A stretch of 24,122 bases of DNA from JAEHDI01 sp035455185 (GCA_035455185.1 DATIFQ010000246.1:1-24122); one strand, 5' to 3'; shown: positions 15,119-22,814, counted from the first letter of the stretch. Notes: generated from the sequence alone by a model not told the origin. Numbers and translations are program-made.

Positions 15119-16024
15119 ATGACGATTTCTCGTCGACAATTCCTTGAGTTGTTTAGGAATTCCGCGGCAGCACTCGGCGTGGGCGCAGTGAATCTGTCGG
15201 TTCTTGAGAAGGCGCTCGCACAACCAGGTGGTCCGACGGTCATCTGGCTCCAAGGCAGCGCCTGCACCGGATGCTCGGTCTCGCTGTTGAACAGAATCTC
15301 GAGCACTTCGCCGAGCACCACCGCGGACGTGCTTATCAATATCATCAACCTCCGCTATCACCCGAACCTGATGGCGGCAGCCGGAAAGTCGGCGGCTGCC
15401 ATCGCAGAGGAGATCGCCGGCGGAAGTGGACACATTCTGGCGGTTGAGGGAGGTGTGCCGACGGCGTTCGGCGGCGCCGCGTGCTGGGCTTGGACGCGTG
15501 CGGACGGCACCGACGTCACGTTCCAGCAAGCAGTGACAATGCTGGCAGCGAATGCCGCCCAAATCCTGTGCATCGGAACATGCGCAGCCTGGGGCGGTAT
15601 CCCGGCGGCCCTTCCGAATCCGACAGGCGTCAGGAGCGTCCGAGAGGTCACTGGCCGCCCGACTCTGAACATCGCGGGTTGCCCGACGCACCCGGACTGG
15701 ATCGTTTGGGCCATCGGGCAATTGGTGTCGGGCGCCCCGATCAGCGTGGACTCGTACGGACGGCCGGCTGCGCTGTTCGGCAAGACAGTGCACGAGCTAT
15801 GCCCGCGCCGGGAGCGGGAGGAAGCCTCGACCTACGGACAGGATTACCTCTGCCTGGAAGAACTTGGCTGCAAAGGCCCGTCCACCAAGGGCAACTGCCC
15901 GATCACTTTGTGGAACGGCAGAGCCAACTGGTGCTGTGACTCCAACACGCTGTGCATCGGGTGCACGGACCCAGCTTTTCCATTCACAAACCTGAGGAGC
16001 AAAACCTATGCCATCGACGATTAA
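15119..16024 (+). CDS. [NiFe]-hydrogenase small subunit, group 1 type, Tat-exported
   Basis: The subunit carries the FeS relay that moves electrons away from the NiFe site. Residues 1-34 are a Tat signal (SRRQFLEL, Arg5-Arg6, cleavage after ALA34); the large subunit is exported with it. Proximal cluster ligands are ACTGC (Cys49, Cys52), GTC (Cys155) and AGCPTHPDW (Cys188). Distal cluster ligands are HELC (His225, Cys228), Cys245 and Cys251. Medial ligands are Cys260, Cys279 and Cys282 (CIGC). The Pro that normally precedes the medial cluster (NWP) is Cys272, followed by Cys273. The extra proximal cysteines of the O2-tolerant class are absent (CTGC, not CTCC). There is no C-terminal membrane helix; the protein stops shortly after PAFPF. 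The start has GGGGAGGAA 3-11 nt upstream. It overlaps the large-subunit gene by 17 bp. Confidence 0.95.
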   Translation: MTISRRQFLELFRNSAAALGVGAVNLSVLEKALAQPGGPTVIWLQGSACTGCSVSLLNRISSTSPSTTADVLINIINLRYHPNLMAAAGKSAAAIAEEIAGGSGHILAVEGGVPTAFGGAACWAWTRADGTDVTFQQAVTMLAANAAQILCIGTCAAWGGIPAALPNPTGVRSVREVTGRPTLNIAGCPTHPDWIVWAIGQLVSGAPISVDSYGRPAALFGKTVHELCPRREREEASTYGQDYLCLEELGCKGPSTKGNCPITLWNGRANWCCDSNTLCIGCTDPAFPFTNLRSKTYAIDD

Positions 16025-17519
16025 GATTGACCCCGTAACCCGGCTGGAAGGCCACCTCAAAATCGAAGTCACAGTCGACGGCGTAGCGGGCGCACAGAAG
16101 GTCGTGGACGCCAAGGCGACCGGCACGCTATTCCGCGGCTTCGAGGCGATCCTGAAGAACCGCAATCCTCTGGACGCTCCCGACATCACGCAGCGAATCT
16201 GTGGCGTCTGCCCGGTGTCGCACGGCCTGGCAGCTTCGATGACGCTCGAAAACGCGGCCGGGGTAACGGCGCCGGATAACGCCAGGATCATGCGGAATCT
16301 GGTACTCGGCTCCAACTTCGTGCAGTCACACATCCTGCACTTCTACCATCTCGCCGTGCAGGACTTTGTCAGCGGTCCCGATATGCCGCCATGGCAGCCG
16401 AACTGGGCTGCCGACAAGCGATTCGATGCGGCTACGTCCGGCGTCCTAGTCAGTCACTATGTCCAAGCGCTCGAAATGCGACGCAAGGCACACGAGATGG
16501 GAGCACTGTTCGGAGGGCGCTTACCGCATCCTCCAGCGTTCGTCCCCGGAGGCTTCACCACTACTCCCCGTCCGGAACGAATCACGAAATTCAGGGCCTA
16601 CCTCGCCGAGCTGATCGCGTTCATCAACAACGTCTATCTTCCGGATGTCGGAGCTCTCGCCAATGCCTACGCGGACTACTACTCCATCGGGCGGGGTCAC
16701 GGCAACCTGCTGGCATACGGCGTGTTCGACCTGGACGGCGCCGGGCAGAGCAAGTTGCTCCGCCGGGGGAGGATCCTTGGAGGCACCGGATCGGCACTGG
16801 CGGTGGACCCGAAGGCTATCACTGAGTCGGTCACATATTCCTGGTACAGCGACACCACGAACAACCTCTCACCGTCCTCGGGCGTGACCCAGCCTGTGTA
16901 CCCAAAAGGCGGCGCGTATTCGTGGCTCAAGGCGCCACGGTACGGCGGGGCCAGCAGGCGCAAGGGCAAGCGCGTCACGGTGACACCGGGAGCGCCGTAC
17001 GAGACCGGCCCACTCGCGAGAATGTGGGTGAACGGCGAGTACACGCGCGGCATCTCCGTGATGGACCGGCATGCGTCCCGGGCGCAGGAGACGCTCAAAG
17101 TCGCGCAGGCGATGGACGTCTGGGCGACCCAGTTGGGGAGCGGGCCGGTGTATCAGCAGTATGTGACGCCGACCAGCGCGTCCGGATTCGGACTGACCGA
17201 GGCGCCACGCGGCGCTCTCGGCCACTGGGTTGATATCAGCAACGGCAAGATCGGCAACTACCAGGTGCTTACACCGACGTGCTGGAACGCATCGCCGAGG
17301 GACAGCGCCGGGGTGCCCGGGCCGATCGAGCAGGCGCTGGTCGGGACTCCGGTGGCGAACTTGGATGAGCCCGTCGAAGTGCTGCGTGTGGTCCATTCCT
17401 TCGACCCATGCCTTTCGTGCGCAGTCCACGTGATGCGGCCGGCCGAGGGCAGTAAGATCTTCGCGCTGGGACACTATCACGGCGAAGACGAGGTCCATGA
17501 GCACACGCACTCGCACTGA
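16008..17519 (+). CDS. [NiFe]-hydrogenase large (catalytic) subunit
   Basis: The 503-residue subunit binds the NiFe(CN)2CO centre that splits or forms H2. Near the N-terminus is RLEGH (Glu14). The first cysteine pair is RICGVCPVSH (Cys65, Cys68, with His72); the second is DPCLSCAVH (Cys468, Cys471). His474 is the residue after which the maturation protease cuts. The removed tail is 29 residues, longer than the usual 15 or so, and ends in six His within the last 15 residues. The first pair reads CGVCPVSH rather than the CGVCTxxH of many membrane-bound group 1 enzymes, so the exact subgroup is left open. GAGGAG lies 9 nt before the ATG. The 3' end overlaps the protease gene by 23 bp. Confidence 0.95.
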   Translation: MPSTIKIDPVTRLEGHLKIEVTVDGVAGAQKVVDAKATGTLFRGFEAILKNRNPLDAPDITQRICGVCPVSHGLAASMTLENAAGVTAPDNARIMRNLVLGSNFVQSHILHFYHLAVQDFVSGPDMPPWQPNWAADKRFDAATSGVLVSHYVQALEMRRKAHEMGALFGGRLPHPPAFVPGGFTTTPRPERITKFRAYLAELIAFINNVYLPDVGALANAYADYYSIGRGHGNLLAYGVFDLDGAGQSKLLRRGRILGGTGSALAVDPKAITESVTYSWYSDTTNNLSPSSGVTQPVYPKGGAYSWLKAPRYGGASRRKGKRVTVTPGAPYETGPLARMWVNGEYTRGISVMDRHASRAQETLKVAQAMDVWATQLGSGPVYQQYVTPTSASGFGLTEAPRGALGHWVDISNGKIGNYQVLTPTCWNASPRDSAGVPGPIEQALVGTPVANLDEPVEVLRVVHSFDPCLSCAVHVMRPAEGSKIFALGHYHGEDEVHEHTHSH

Positions 17520-18018
17520 CGGAAACGGCCCCTCCGCGCCGCCGCGGAGGGGCCGCCGAATCCTTGTCGCCGGGCTGGGCAACCTGCTGCTGATGGATGA
17601 CGGTGTTGGGGTGCACGCAGTCCGCGAGCTGAGACGGCACGCCGGGAGTGGCGTCATGGTGGCGGAGGTGGGCACGGCGGTGCTCGACGCCCTTCACCTG
17701 ATCGAGAAGGCCGACCGGTTGCTTGCGATCGACGCAATGCGGGCGGGAGGCGCTCCGGGCACGATCTACTCATTCGGGGTGGAGGACGTCAAGCAGCGGC
17801 CCACGGAGGCCTCGTTACACGAATTGAACCTGTTGTCGGCGCTTACGCTGACGCGGCGCCGGCCGCGTGAGATCACTATTCTCGGCGTGGAGCCGGGCCG
17901 AATCGACTACGGCCTGGAACTGACACCCGCGGTGCAGGAAGCACTCCCACGGCTCGTTAGCGCGGCCAGCAGGATTGTCGCGAAGTGGGTGGGCGGGACG
18001 TTCGGGCGCGACGGGTGA
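17497..18018 (+). CDS. [NiFe]-hydrogenase maturation protease (second, operon-linked)
   Basis: This endopeptidase is expected to remove the tail of the adjacent large subunit. The 173-residue product has a 20-residue basic and Pro-rich N-terminal extension, then the family core: RILVAGLGNLLLMDDGVG with the Ni-sensing acidic residue (Asp35 or Asp34), LLAIDAM with Asp79, and SLHELNLL with His108. VEPGRIDYGLELTPAVQEAL is the conserved C-terminal block. The ATG at 17497 lies inside the large-subunit gene; no other standard start precedes the core, so the extension is probably real. The extension is encoded by DNA that forms a very strong hairpin (17526-17555), which may slow or reduce translation of this gene. 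hypF follows after 56 bp. Confidence 0.9.
   Translation: MSTRTRTDGNGPSAPPRRGRRILVAGLGNLLLMDDGVGVHAVRELRRHAGSGVMVAEVGTAVLDALHLIEKADRLLAIDAMRAGGAPGTIYSFGVEDVKQRPTEASLHELNLLSALTLTRRRPREITILGVEPGRIDYGLELTPAVQEALPRLVSAASRIVAKWVGGTFGRDG
17526..17555 (+). repeat. Strong 13-bp hairpin after the large-subunit stop
   Basis: CGGCCCCTCCGCG and CGCGGAGGGGCCG form a perfect 13-bp stem with a 4-nt CCGC loop, starting 7 nt after the large-subunit stop and lying inside the protease coding sequence. There is no T-run, so transcription probably continues. It could act as a barrier to 3' exonucleases and so stabilise the structural-gene mRNA over the maturation genes. Confidence 0.7.
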
Positions 18019-18074
18019 CGCGTGTTACCATCTGAATAACGACCTGTTTTCCACGGATTTCTTAGGATCTCGCC

Positions 18075-20357
18075 TTGAATGTGACCGTTTCATCCGCCGA
18101 GCGGCTGCGCGTGACCCTGCATGGAGCGGTGCAGGGCGTCGGTTTCCGGCCCTTTGTCTACCGGCTGGCAACTGAATTGGGACTGCCGGGCTGGGTACTC
18201 AACTCGAGCGCGGGGCTGTCACTCGAAGTGGAGGGTCCTCGCGACCGGCTGGACACCTTCCTCGCGCGCCTCGAATCGGAGAAACCGCCAGCAGCGGTCA
18301 TCCTGACGAAGGAGGCGAGTTTCCTCGCACCCGTGGGGTTTACAGGGTTCGAAATCCGCACAAGCGACGCAAGCGAAGGGAAGACCGCAAGCGTACTGCC
18401 CGATCTCGCGACCTGCGGCGACTGCCTGGCGGAGATGCGCGATCCCGCCGACCGCCGCTGTGGCTATCCGTTCACCAACTGCACGAACTGCGGGCCGCGC
18501 TACACGATCATTCTCGACATTCCGTACGACCGCACAAACACGACGATGTTTGGGTTCGGGTTGTGCGCCGAGTGCGGCCGGGAATACCGCGATCCCGGCG
18601 ACCGGCGGTTCCATGCACAGCCGGTGGCGTGCCCGGCGTGCGGGCCGAAGGTGTGGGTGGAATTGCCGCAGGGAATGGAGATGCAGGGGAGAATGGGGAC
18701 AGACAGCCATTTCGCGACAGCGGCGAAATGGAATCTGTCCCCATTTTCCCCAATTTTCGTCGCGGCGGCGCTGGAGCGGGGGGAGATCGTCGCACTGAAG
18801 GGGATCGGCGGATTCCAGTTGCTCGCGGACGCGCGGAATGAGCAGGCCGTGGAGCGCCTGAGGCAGCGCAAGCACCGCGAGGAAAAACCGTTCGCGCTGA
18901 TGCTGCCGTCGATCGAGGAGGTGCGGCGGTACTGCGAGGTCTCGCCGGCGGAAGAGCGGCTGCTCAAGTCAGCGGCGGCGCCCATTGTGCTACTTAGACC
19001 GAACGGAACGCCCGGCATCGCGCCAAGCGTAGCGAAGTCTTCGCCGTACCTCGGAGTGATGCTCCCCTATTCTCCGCTGCACCACTTGCTGATGCGCGAG
19101 TTCCCCGCCCCGGTTGTCGCCACCAGCGGCAACCGCAGCGACGAACCGATCGCGATCGACAATGATGAAGCACGGGATCGCCTTGGCGAAATCGCCGATG
19201 TGTTTCTGATGCACGACCGTCCGGTGGCGCGGCCGTGCGACGATTCCGTGGCGCGCGTCACTCGAGGCCGCGAGAGCGTGGTGCGGCGGGCGCGCGGATA
19301 TGCTCCGCTGCCGGTGCGCGTCGCGAGGGAATTGCCGCCGGTACTCGCGGTGGGCGGCCATTTGAAGAACACGGTTGCCATCGCGATCGGCCGTGACGTC
19401 TACCTGAGCCAGCACGTGGGCGATCTCGACACGGCAGAGGCAAGGGGGGCCTTCGAGAGGGCGATCGAAGACCTTTGCCGGCTCTACCGTTTTGAGCCTC
19501 AAATGGCCGCTTGCGATCTCCATCCGGACTACGCTTCGACGCAGTGGGCGCGGGCATCGGGGCTGCCCGTGATCGCGGTGCAACATCACCATGCGCATGC
19601 CGCGGCCTGCGCCGCCGAGAACGACATCCGCGGGGACTACCTGGGTGTGTCGTGGGACGGAACCGGGTACGGGCTAGACGCGACTGTATGGGGAGGCGAA
19701 TTCTTTCTGGTGAGGGACGCGGAGTTCGAAAGAGTGGCGCACCTGCGACCCTTCCGGCTTCCGGGGGGCGAGGCGGCTATCCGCGAAGGCTGGCGTCCGG
19801 CGGCCAGCTTGCTGTGGGAGGTTTTCGGGCCGGAGGGTGTGCCGGAGTCGGCCCAGAAGCCGGTCCTGTTGCGGATGCTCGAGCGCGGCGTGAATGCGCC
19901 GCTGACGACAAGTGTCGGGCGGTTGTTCGACGCGGTCGCTTCCATCGCCGGCATCGCGCAGGCGAACCGGTTCGAGGGCCAGGCGGCGATGCAACTGGAG
20001 CGCGCGATCGGGGCCACCGTGACAGCGGAGTGTTATCGTTTAGGTGAAGGGGGCGACTGGGCGCCGTTGGTGGAAGAGGTAGGGGCCGATGCCGCCCGGA
20101 ATGTCTCGCCGGCCCTGATCTCCGCGAAGTTCCACAATGCGCTGGCTCGCTGGATCGTCGAAGTCGCGGAGCAGACGGGGGTCGGCCAAGTCGCTCTGAG
20201 CGGCGGTGTTTTCCAGAACACCTACCTGACGGAACGTGCCGCCTCGCTGCTCGAGGAACGCGGCTTCCGCGTGTACACACACCAGCGGGCGCCGGCGAAC
20301 GACGGAGGCATCGCACTGGGGCAGGCGGTGATCGCGGGGATTCGGGCGGGAGGTTGA
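18075..20357 (+). CDS. hypF: Carbamoyltransferase HypF
   Basis: HypF makes the carbamoyl group that HypE turns into the cyanide ligands of the NiFe site. The 760-residue product has the full domain set. An acylphosphatase domain spans about residues 10-95 (VTLHGAVQGVGFRPFVYRL). Two HypF zinc fingers span about 110-190 (CGDCLAEMRDP, CTNCGPRYT, CAECGREYRDP, CPACGPK). A YrdC-like domain spans about 225-400, and a Kae1-like carbamoyltransferase domain about 420-760 (HHHAHAAACAAEN; SWDGTGYGLDATVWGGEF). Between zinc fingers and YrdC domain a 22-codon palindromic DNA element is inserted in frame (18686-18751) without disrupting any known motif. The start is TTG at 18075 with AGGA upstream; GTG at 18081 is the alternative. 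hypC begins 4 bp after the stop. Confidence 0.95.
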   Translation: MNVTVSSAERLRVTLHGAVQGVGFRPFVYRLATELGLPGWVLNSSAGLSLEVEGPRDRLDTFLARLESEKPPAAVILTKEASFLAPVGFTGFEIRTSDASEGKTASVLPDLATCGDCLAEMRDPADRRCGYPFTNCTNCGPRYTIILDIPYDRTNTTMFGFGLCAECGREYRDPGDRRFHAQPVACPACGPKVWVELPQGMEMQGRMGTDSHFATAAKWNLSPFSPIFVAAALERGEIVALKGIGGFQLLADARNEQAVERLRQRKHREEKPFALMLPSIEEVRRYCEVSPAEERLLKSAAAPIVLLRPNGTPGIAPSVAKSSPYLGVMLPYSPLHHLLMREFPAPVVATSGNRSDEPIAIDNDEARDRLGEIADVFLMHDRPVARPCDDSVARVTRGRESVVRRARGYAPLPVRVARELPPVLAVGGHLKNTVAIAIGRDVYLSQHVGDLDTAEARGAFERAIEDLCRLYRFEPQMAACDLHPDYASTQWARASGLPVIAVQHHHAHAAACAAENDIRGDYLGVSWDGTGYGLDATVWGGEFFLVRDAEFERVAHLRPFRLPGGEAAIREGWRPAASLLWEVFGPEGVPESAQKPVLLRMLERGVNAPLTTSVGRLFDAVASIAGIAQANRFEGQAAMQLERAIGATVTAECYRLGEGGDWAPLVEEVGADAARNVSPALISAKFHNALARWIVEVAEQTGVGQVALSGGVFQNTYLTERAASLLEERGFRVYTHQRAPANDGGIALGQAVIAGIRAGG
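18686..18751. repeat. 66-bp palindromic REP-like element inserted in frame in hypF
   Basis: A 30-nt left arm (18686-18715) and 29-nt right arm (18723-18751) pair almost perfectly around a 7-nt loop. The arms read GGGGAnAATGGGGACAGA, a 2-3 nt bulge, then CCATTTCGC. The core GGGGACAG is shared with the inverted repeats flanking the RAYT gene. The element is exactly 22 codons long and encodes residues near 204-226, a linker between two HypF domains. Confidence 0.85.
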
Positions 20358-20361
20358 CTTT

Positions 20362-20634
20362 ATGTGTCTGGCCGTACCGGGAAAGATCGTCAGCGTAATG
20401 GAGGATGACCCGCCGGAAGTGCGCCGCGGGAAGGTGGACTTCGCCGGCGTGCAGAAAGAGGTCTGCCTTGCCTACACGCCGGAGGCGAAAATCGGAGATT
20501 ACGTGCTTGTGCACGTCGGCTTCGCGCTGAACGTGGTGGATGCGGAAGAGGCGCAGCGCATCTTCGAGACGCTCGACGAGATGCAGCGGCTGGAGGAGCT
20601 GGCCGAGGCGGAGAGAGCGGAGAGCGGGCCATGA
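20362..20634 (+). CDS. hypC: Hydrogenase assembly chaperone HypC
   Basis: HypC is a small chaperone that holds the Fe(CN)2CO fragment with HypD and carries it to the large-subunit precursor. The 90-residue product starts with the invariant MCLAVPG, in which Cys2 becomes the N-terminal Fe-binding residue after Met removal. The OB-like barrel follows (VDFAGVQKEVCLAY, IGDYVLVHVGFALNVVD). The C-terminus is a helical, Glu-rich tail. GGGAGG lies 8 nt before the ATG. The gene overlaps hypD by 4 bp (ATGA), which implies translational coupling and matched amounts of the two partners. Confidence 0.95.
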   Translation: MCLAVPGKIVSVMEDDPPEVRRGKVDFAGVQKEVCLAYTPEAKIGDYVLVHVGFALNVVDAEEAQRIFETLDEMQRLEELAEAERAESGP

Positions 20635-21761
20635 AGTACATCGACGAATACCGTGACCCGGAGCGCGTCCGGCAGCTTGCGGCCGCCATCCGGAGGAAGA
20701 TTACCCGCCCGTGGACCATTATGGAGGTCTGCGGCGGGCAGACGCACACCATCGTCAAGAGCGGCCTTCAGGAATTACTGCCTGAGGAAGTGACACTCGT
20801 GCACGGGCCGGGGTGCCCGGTGTGCGTGACGCCGCTCGAACTGATCGACAGCGCGGTGGCGATCGCCTCGCGGCCGGACGTAACGTTCTGTTCGTTCGGC
20901 GACATGCTGCGCGTGCCGGGCTCCACGAAGAGTCTCTTCGACGTGAAAGCGGAGGGCGGCGACGTGCGCATCGTCTACTCGCCGCTGGATGCGCTGAAGC
21001 TGGCGCGCGCGAATCCGCAACGGCAGGTCGTCTTCTTCGCGGTAGGATTTGAAACGACCGCACCGGCCAACGCGATGGCCGTCTGGCAAGCGGAACGCGA
21101 AGGTATCGCGAACTTCTCGATCCTGGTGGCGCATGTGCTGGTTCCGCCGGCGATCGAGGCGATCCTGAGCTCGCCGAACTGCCGCGTGCAGGCGTTCCTG
21201 GCTGCGGGCCACGTCTGCACGGTGATGGGCTTCGAGGAGTACGAGCCGGTGGCGAAGCGCTACCGTACGCCCATCGTCGTGACGGGTTTTGAGCCGCTCG
21301 ACCTGCTCGAAGGTGTGCACATGGCGGTGGCACAACTCGAGGAGGGCCGCGCGGAGGTGGAGAACCAGTACAGCCGGGCGGTGCGCCGCGAGGGAAACCG
21401 GCCGGCGCGAGACCGGGTGGCCGAGGTCTTCGAGGTGGGCCCACGTCAGTGGCGCGGCATCGGCGAGATTCCGGCGAGCGGTCTGCGGCTGCGGGAGCGG
21501 TTCCGCAAGCTCGACGCATTGGAGCGGTTCGCGACTGGCGTGGGGCATGTCAAGGAGCCGGCGATATGCATTGCCGGGCTTGTACTGCAAGGCCTGAAGA
21601 AGCCGTACGAATGCGCGGCGTTCGGCAAGCAGTGCACGCCGGAGACGCCGCTCGGAGCTCCGATGGTGTCCTCCGAGGGCGCCTGCGCCGCCTATTACCT
21701 GTATGGGAGGCATCGTCATGACGCCGTTCGAGCTGGCGTGTCCAGCGCCGAAGTTCACTGA
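20631..21761 (+). CDS. hypD: Hydrogenase formation protein HypD
   Basis: HypD is the 4Fe-4S scaffold on which, with HypC, the Fe(CN)2CO group is built. The 376-residue product contains the conserved blocks IMEVCGGQTHTI, VHGPGCPVCVTP, FCSFGDMLRVPGS, FFAVGFETTAP and AGHVCTVMG. C-terminal FeS ligands appear in YECAAFGKQCTPETPLGAPMV followed by SSEGACAAYY. Length is normal. It overlaps hypC by 4 bp at its start and hypE by 44 bp at its end. The overlap segment encodes a non-conserved tail (RHRHDAVRAGVSSAEVH) after the family's usual end. Confidence 0.95.
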   Translation: MKYIDEYRDPERVRQLAAAIRRKITRPWTIMEVCGGQTHTIVKSGLQELLPEEVTLVHGPGCPVCVTPLELIDSAVAIASRPDVTFCSFGDMLRVPGSTKSLFDVKAEGGDVRIVYSPLDALKLARANPQRQVVFFAVGFETTAPANAMAVWQAEREGIANFSILVAHVLVPPAIEAILSSPNCRVQAFLAAGHVCTVMGFEEYEPVAKRYRTPIVVTGFEPLDLLEGVHMAVAQLEEGRAEVENQYSRAVRREGNRPARDRVAEVFEVGPRQWRGIGEIPASGLRLRERFRKLDALERFATGVGHVKEPAICIAGLVLQGLKKPYECAAFGKQCTPETPLGAPMVSSEGACAAYYLYGRHRHDAVRAGVSSAEVH

Positions 21762-22764
21762 AGACCGCGTGCTGCTCGCGCACGGCGGCGGCGGCCGGCT
21801 GATGCAGCGGCTGATCGAGCAGGTGTTCCTGCCTGAGTTCCGCAACCCGGCCCTGGAGGCGCTGCACGACGGCGCAGTGGTGGACGTGAACGGTTCGCGG
21901 CTGGCCTTCACTACCGATTCCTACGTCGTGCGGCCGCTATTTTTCCCGGGCGGAAACATCGGCGAACTGGCGGTCTACGGGACGGCGAACGACCTCGCGA
22001 TGTGCGGCGCACGCCCGCTCTACCTGAGCGCCGCGTTCATCCTCGAAGAGGGCTTGCCGATGGAAACGCTGCGGGCGGTGGCGGCTTCGATGCGCGAAGC
22101 GGCGGCGCGGGCGGGCGTGACGCTGGTTACGGGCGACACCAAGGTGGTGGACAAGGGCAAGGGCGACCAGATGTTCATCACGACGGCGGGCGTCGGCACG
22201 CTGTCAGAGGCCGTCCGGATCGGACCGGCGTTCGTCGAGCCGGGCGACGCGGTGATCGTGTCCGGCGACCTCGGAAGGCACGGCGTGGCTGTCCTGTCGG
22301 TGCGCGAGGGACTCGAGTTCGAGGCGCCGGTGGAAAGCGACGCGGCTCCGCTATGGGAGCCGGTTGAGGCGCTGTTGCGCTCGGGGATCGAAGTGCATTG
22401 CCTGCGCGACCTGACGCGCGGCGGGCTGGCCTCAGCGTTGAACGAGATCGCCGGGTCGGGTGGCGTCGGCATCGGCATTGACGAGGCATTGGTGCCGGTC
22501 CGCGAAGCGGTGAAGGGCGCCTGCGAGATCCTCGGTCTCGACCCGCTCTACGTCGCGAACGAGGGCCGTTTCGCGGCTTTTGTGCCGAAGGCACAGGCCG
22601 AACTGGCGGTCGAGACGCTGCGGATGGTGGGGGTGTCGGAGGGTGCGGCGGTCATCGGAGAAGTAAGCGCGGAGCATCCGCGAACCGTGGTACTGCGCAG
22701 CCGGATCGGCGGCCACCGCGTGCTCGACATGCTGAGCGGGGAGCAGTTACCGCGGATCTGCTGA
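21718..22764 (+). CDS. hypE: Carbamoyl dehydratase HypE
   Basis: HypE accepts the carbamoyl group from HypF on its C-terminal cysteine and dehydrates it with ATP to a thiocyanate, which becomes the Fe-bound cyanide. The 348-residue product is a PurM-like ATPase: LLAHGGGGRLMQRLI at the start, FTTDSYVVRPLFFPGGNIGELAV, TGDTKVVDKGKGDQMFI, and LRDLTRGGLASALNEIA. It ends in the required PRIC, where Cys348 is the modified residue. The ATG at 21718 is preferred because GGGAGG lies 8 nt upstream; ATG 21703 would add five residues. It is the last gene of the hydrogenase run and converges on the clpS-like gene 50 bp away, with no clear terminator between. Confidence 0.95.
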   Translation: MTPFELACPAPKFTEDRVLLAHGGGGRLMQRLIEQVFLPEFRNPALEALHDGAVVDVNGSRLAFTTDSYVVRPLFFPGGNIGELAVYGTANDLAMCGARPLYLSAAFILEEGLPMETLRAVAASMREAAARAGVTLVTGDTKVVDKGKGDQMFITTAGVGTLSEAVRIGPAFVEPGDAVIVSGDLGRHGVAVLSVREGLEFEAPVESDAAPLWEPVEALLRSGIEVHCLRDLTRGGLASALNEIAGSGGVGIGIDEALVPVREAVKGACEILGLDPLYVANEGRFAAFVPKAQAELAVETLRMVGVSEGAAVIGEVSAEHPRTVVLRSRIGGHRVLDMLSGEQLPRIC

Positions 22765-22814
22765 AGATCTGCCGCTTGCTCACGCGCGCGGTTCTTCTGA
22801 GCACGCAGAGACTC

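Noticed and set aside
15119..16024. O2-tolerant (six-Cys proximal cluster) hydrogenase
   Set aside because: The proximal motif is CTGC, and the position five residues after the GTC ligand is Gly, so the two extra cysteines of that class are absent. The extra Cys151 is at a different place.
18686..18751. Frame disruption of hypF by the palindrome
   Set aside because: The insert is 66 bp, a multiple of three, with no stop codon; all HypF domains continue in frame.
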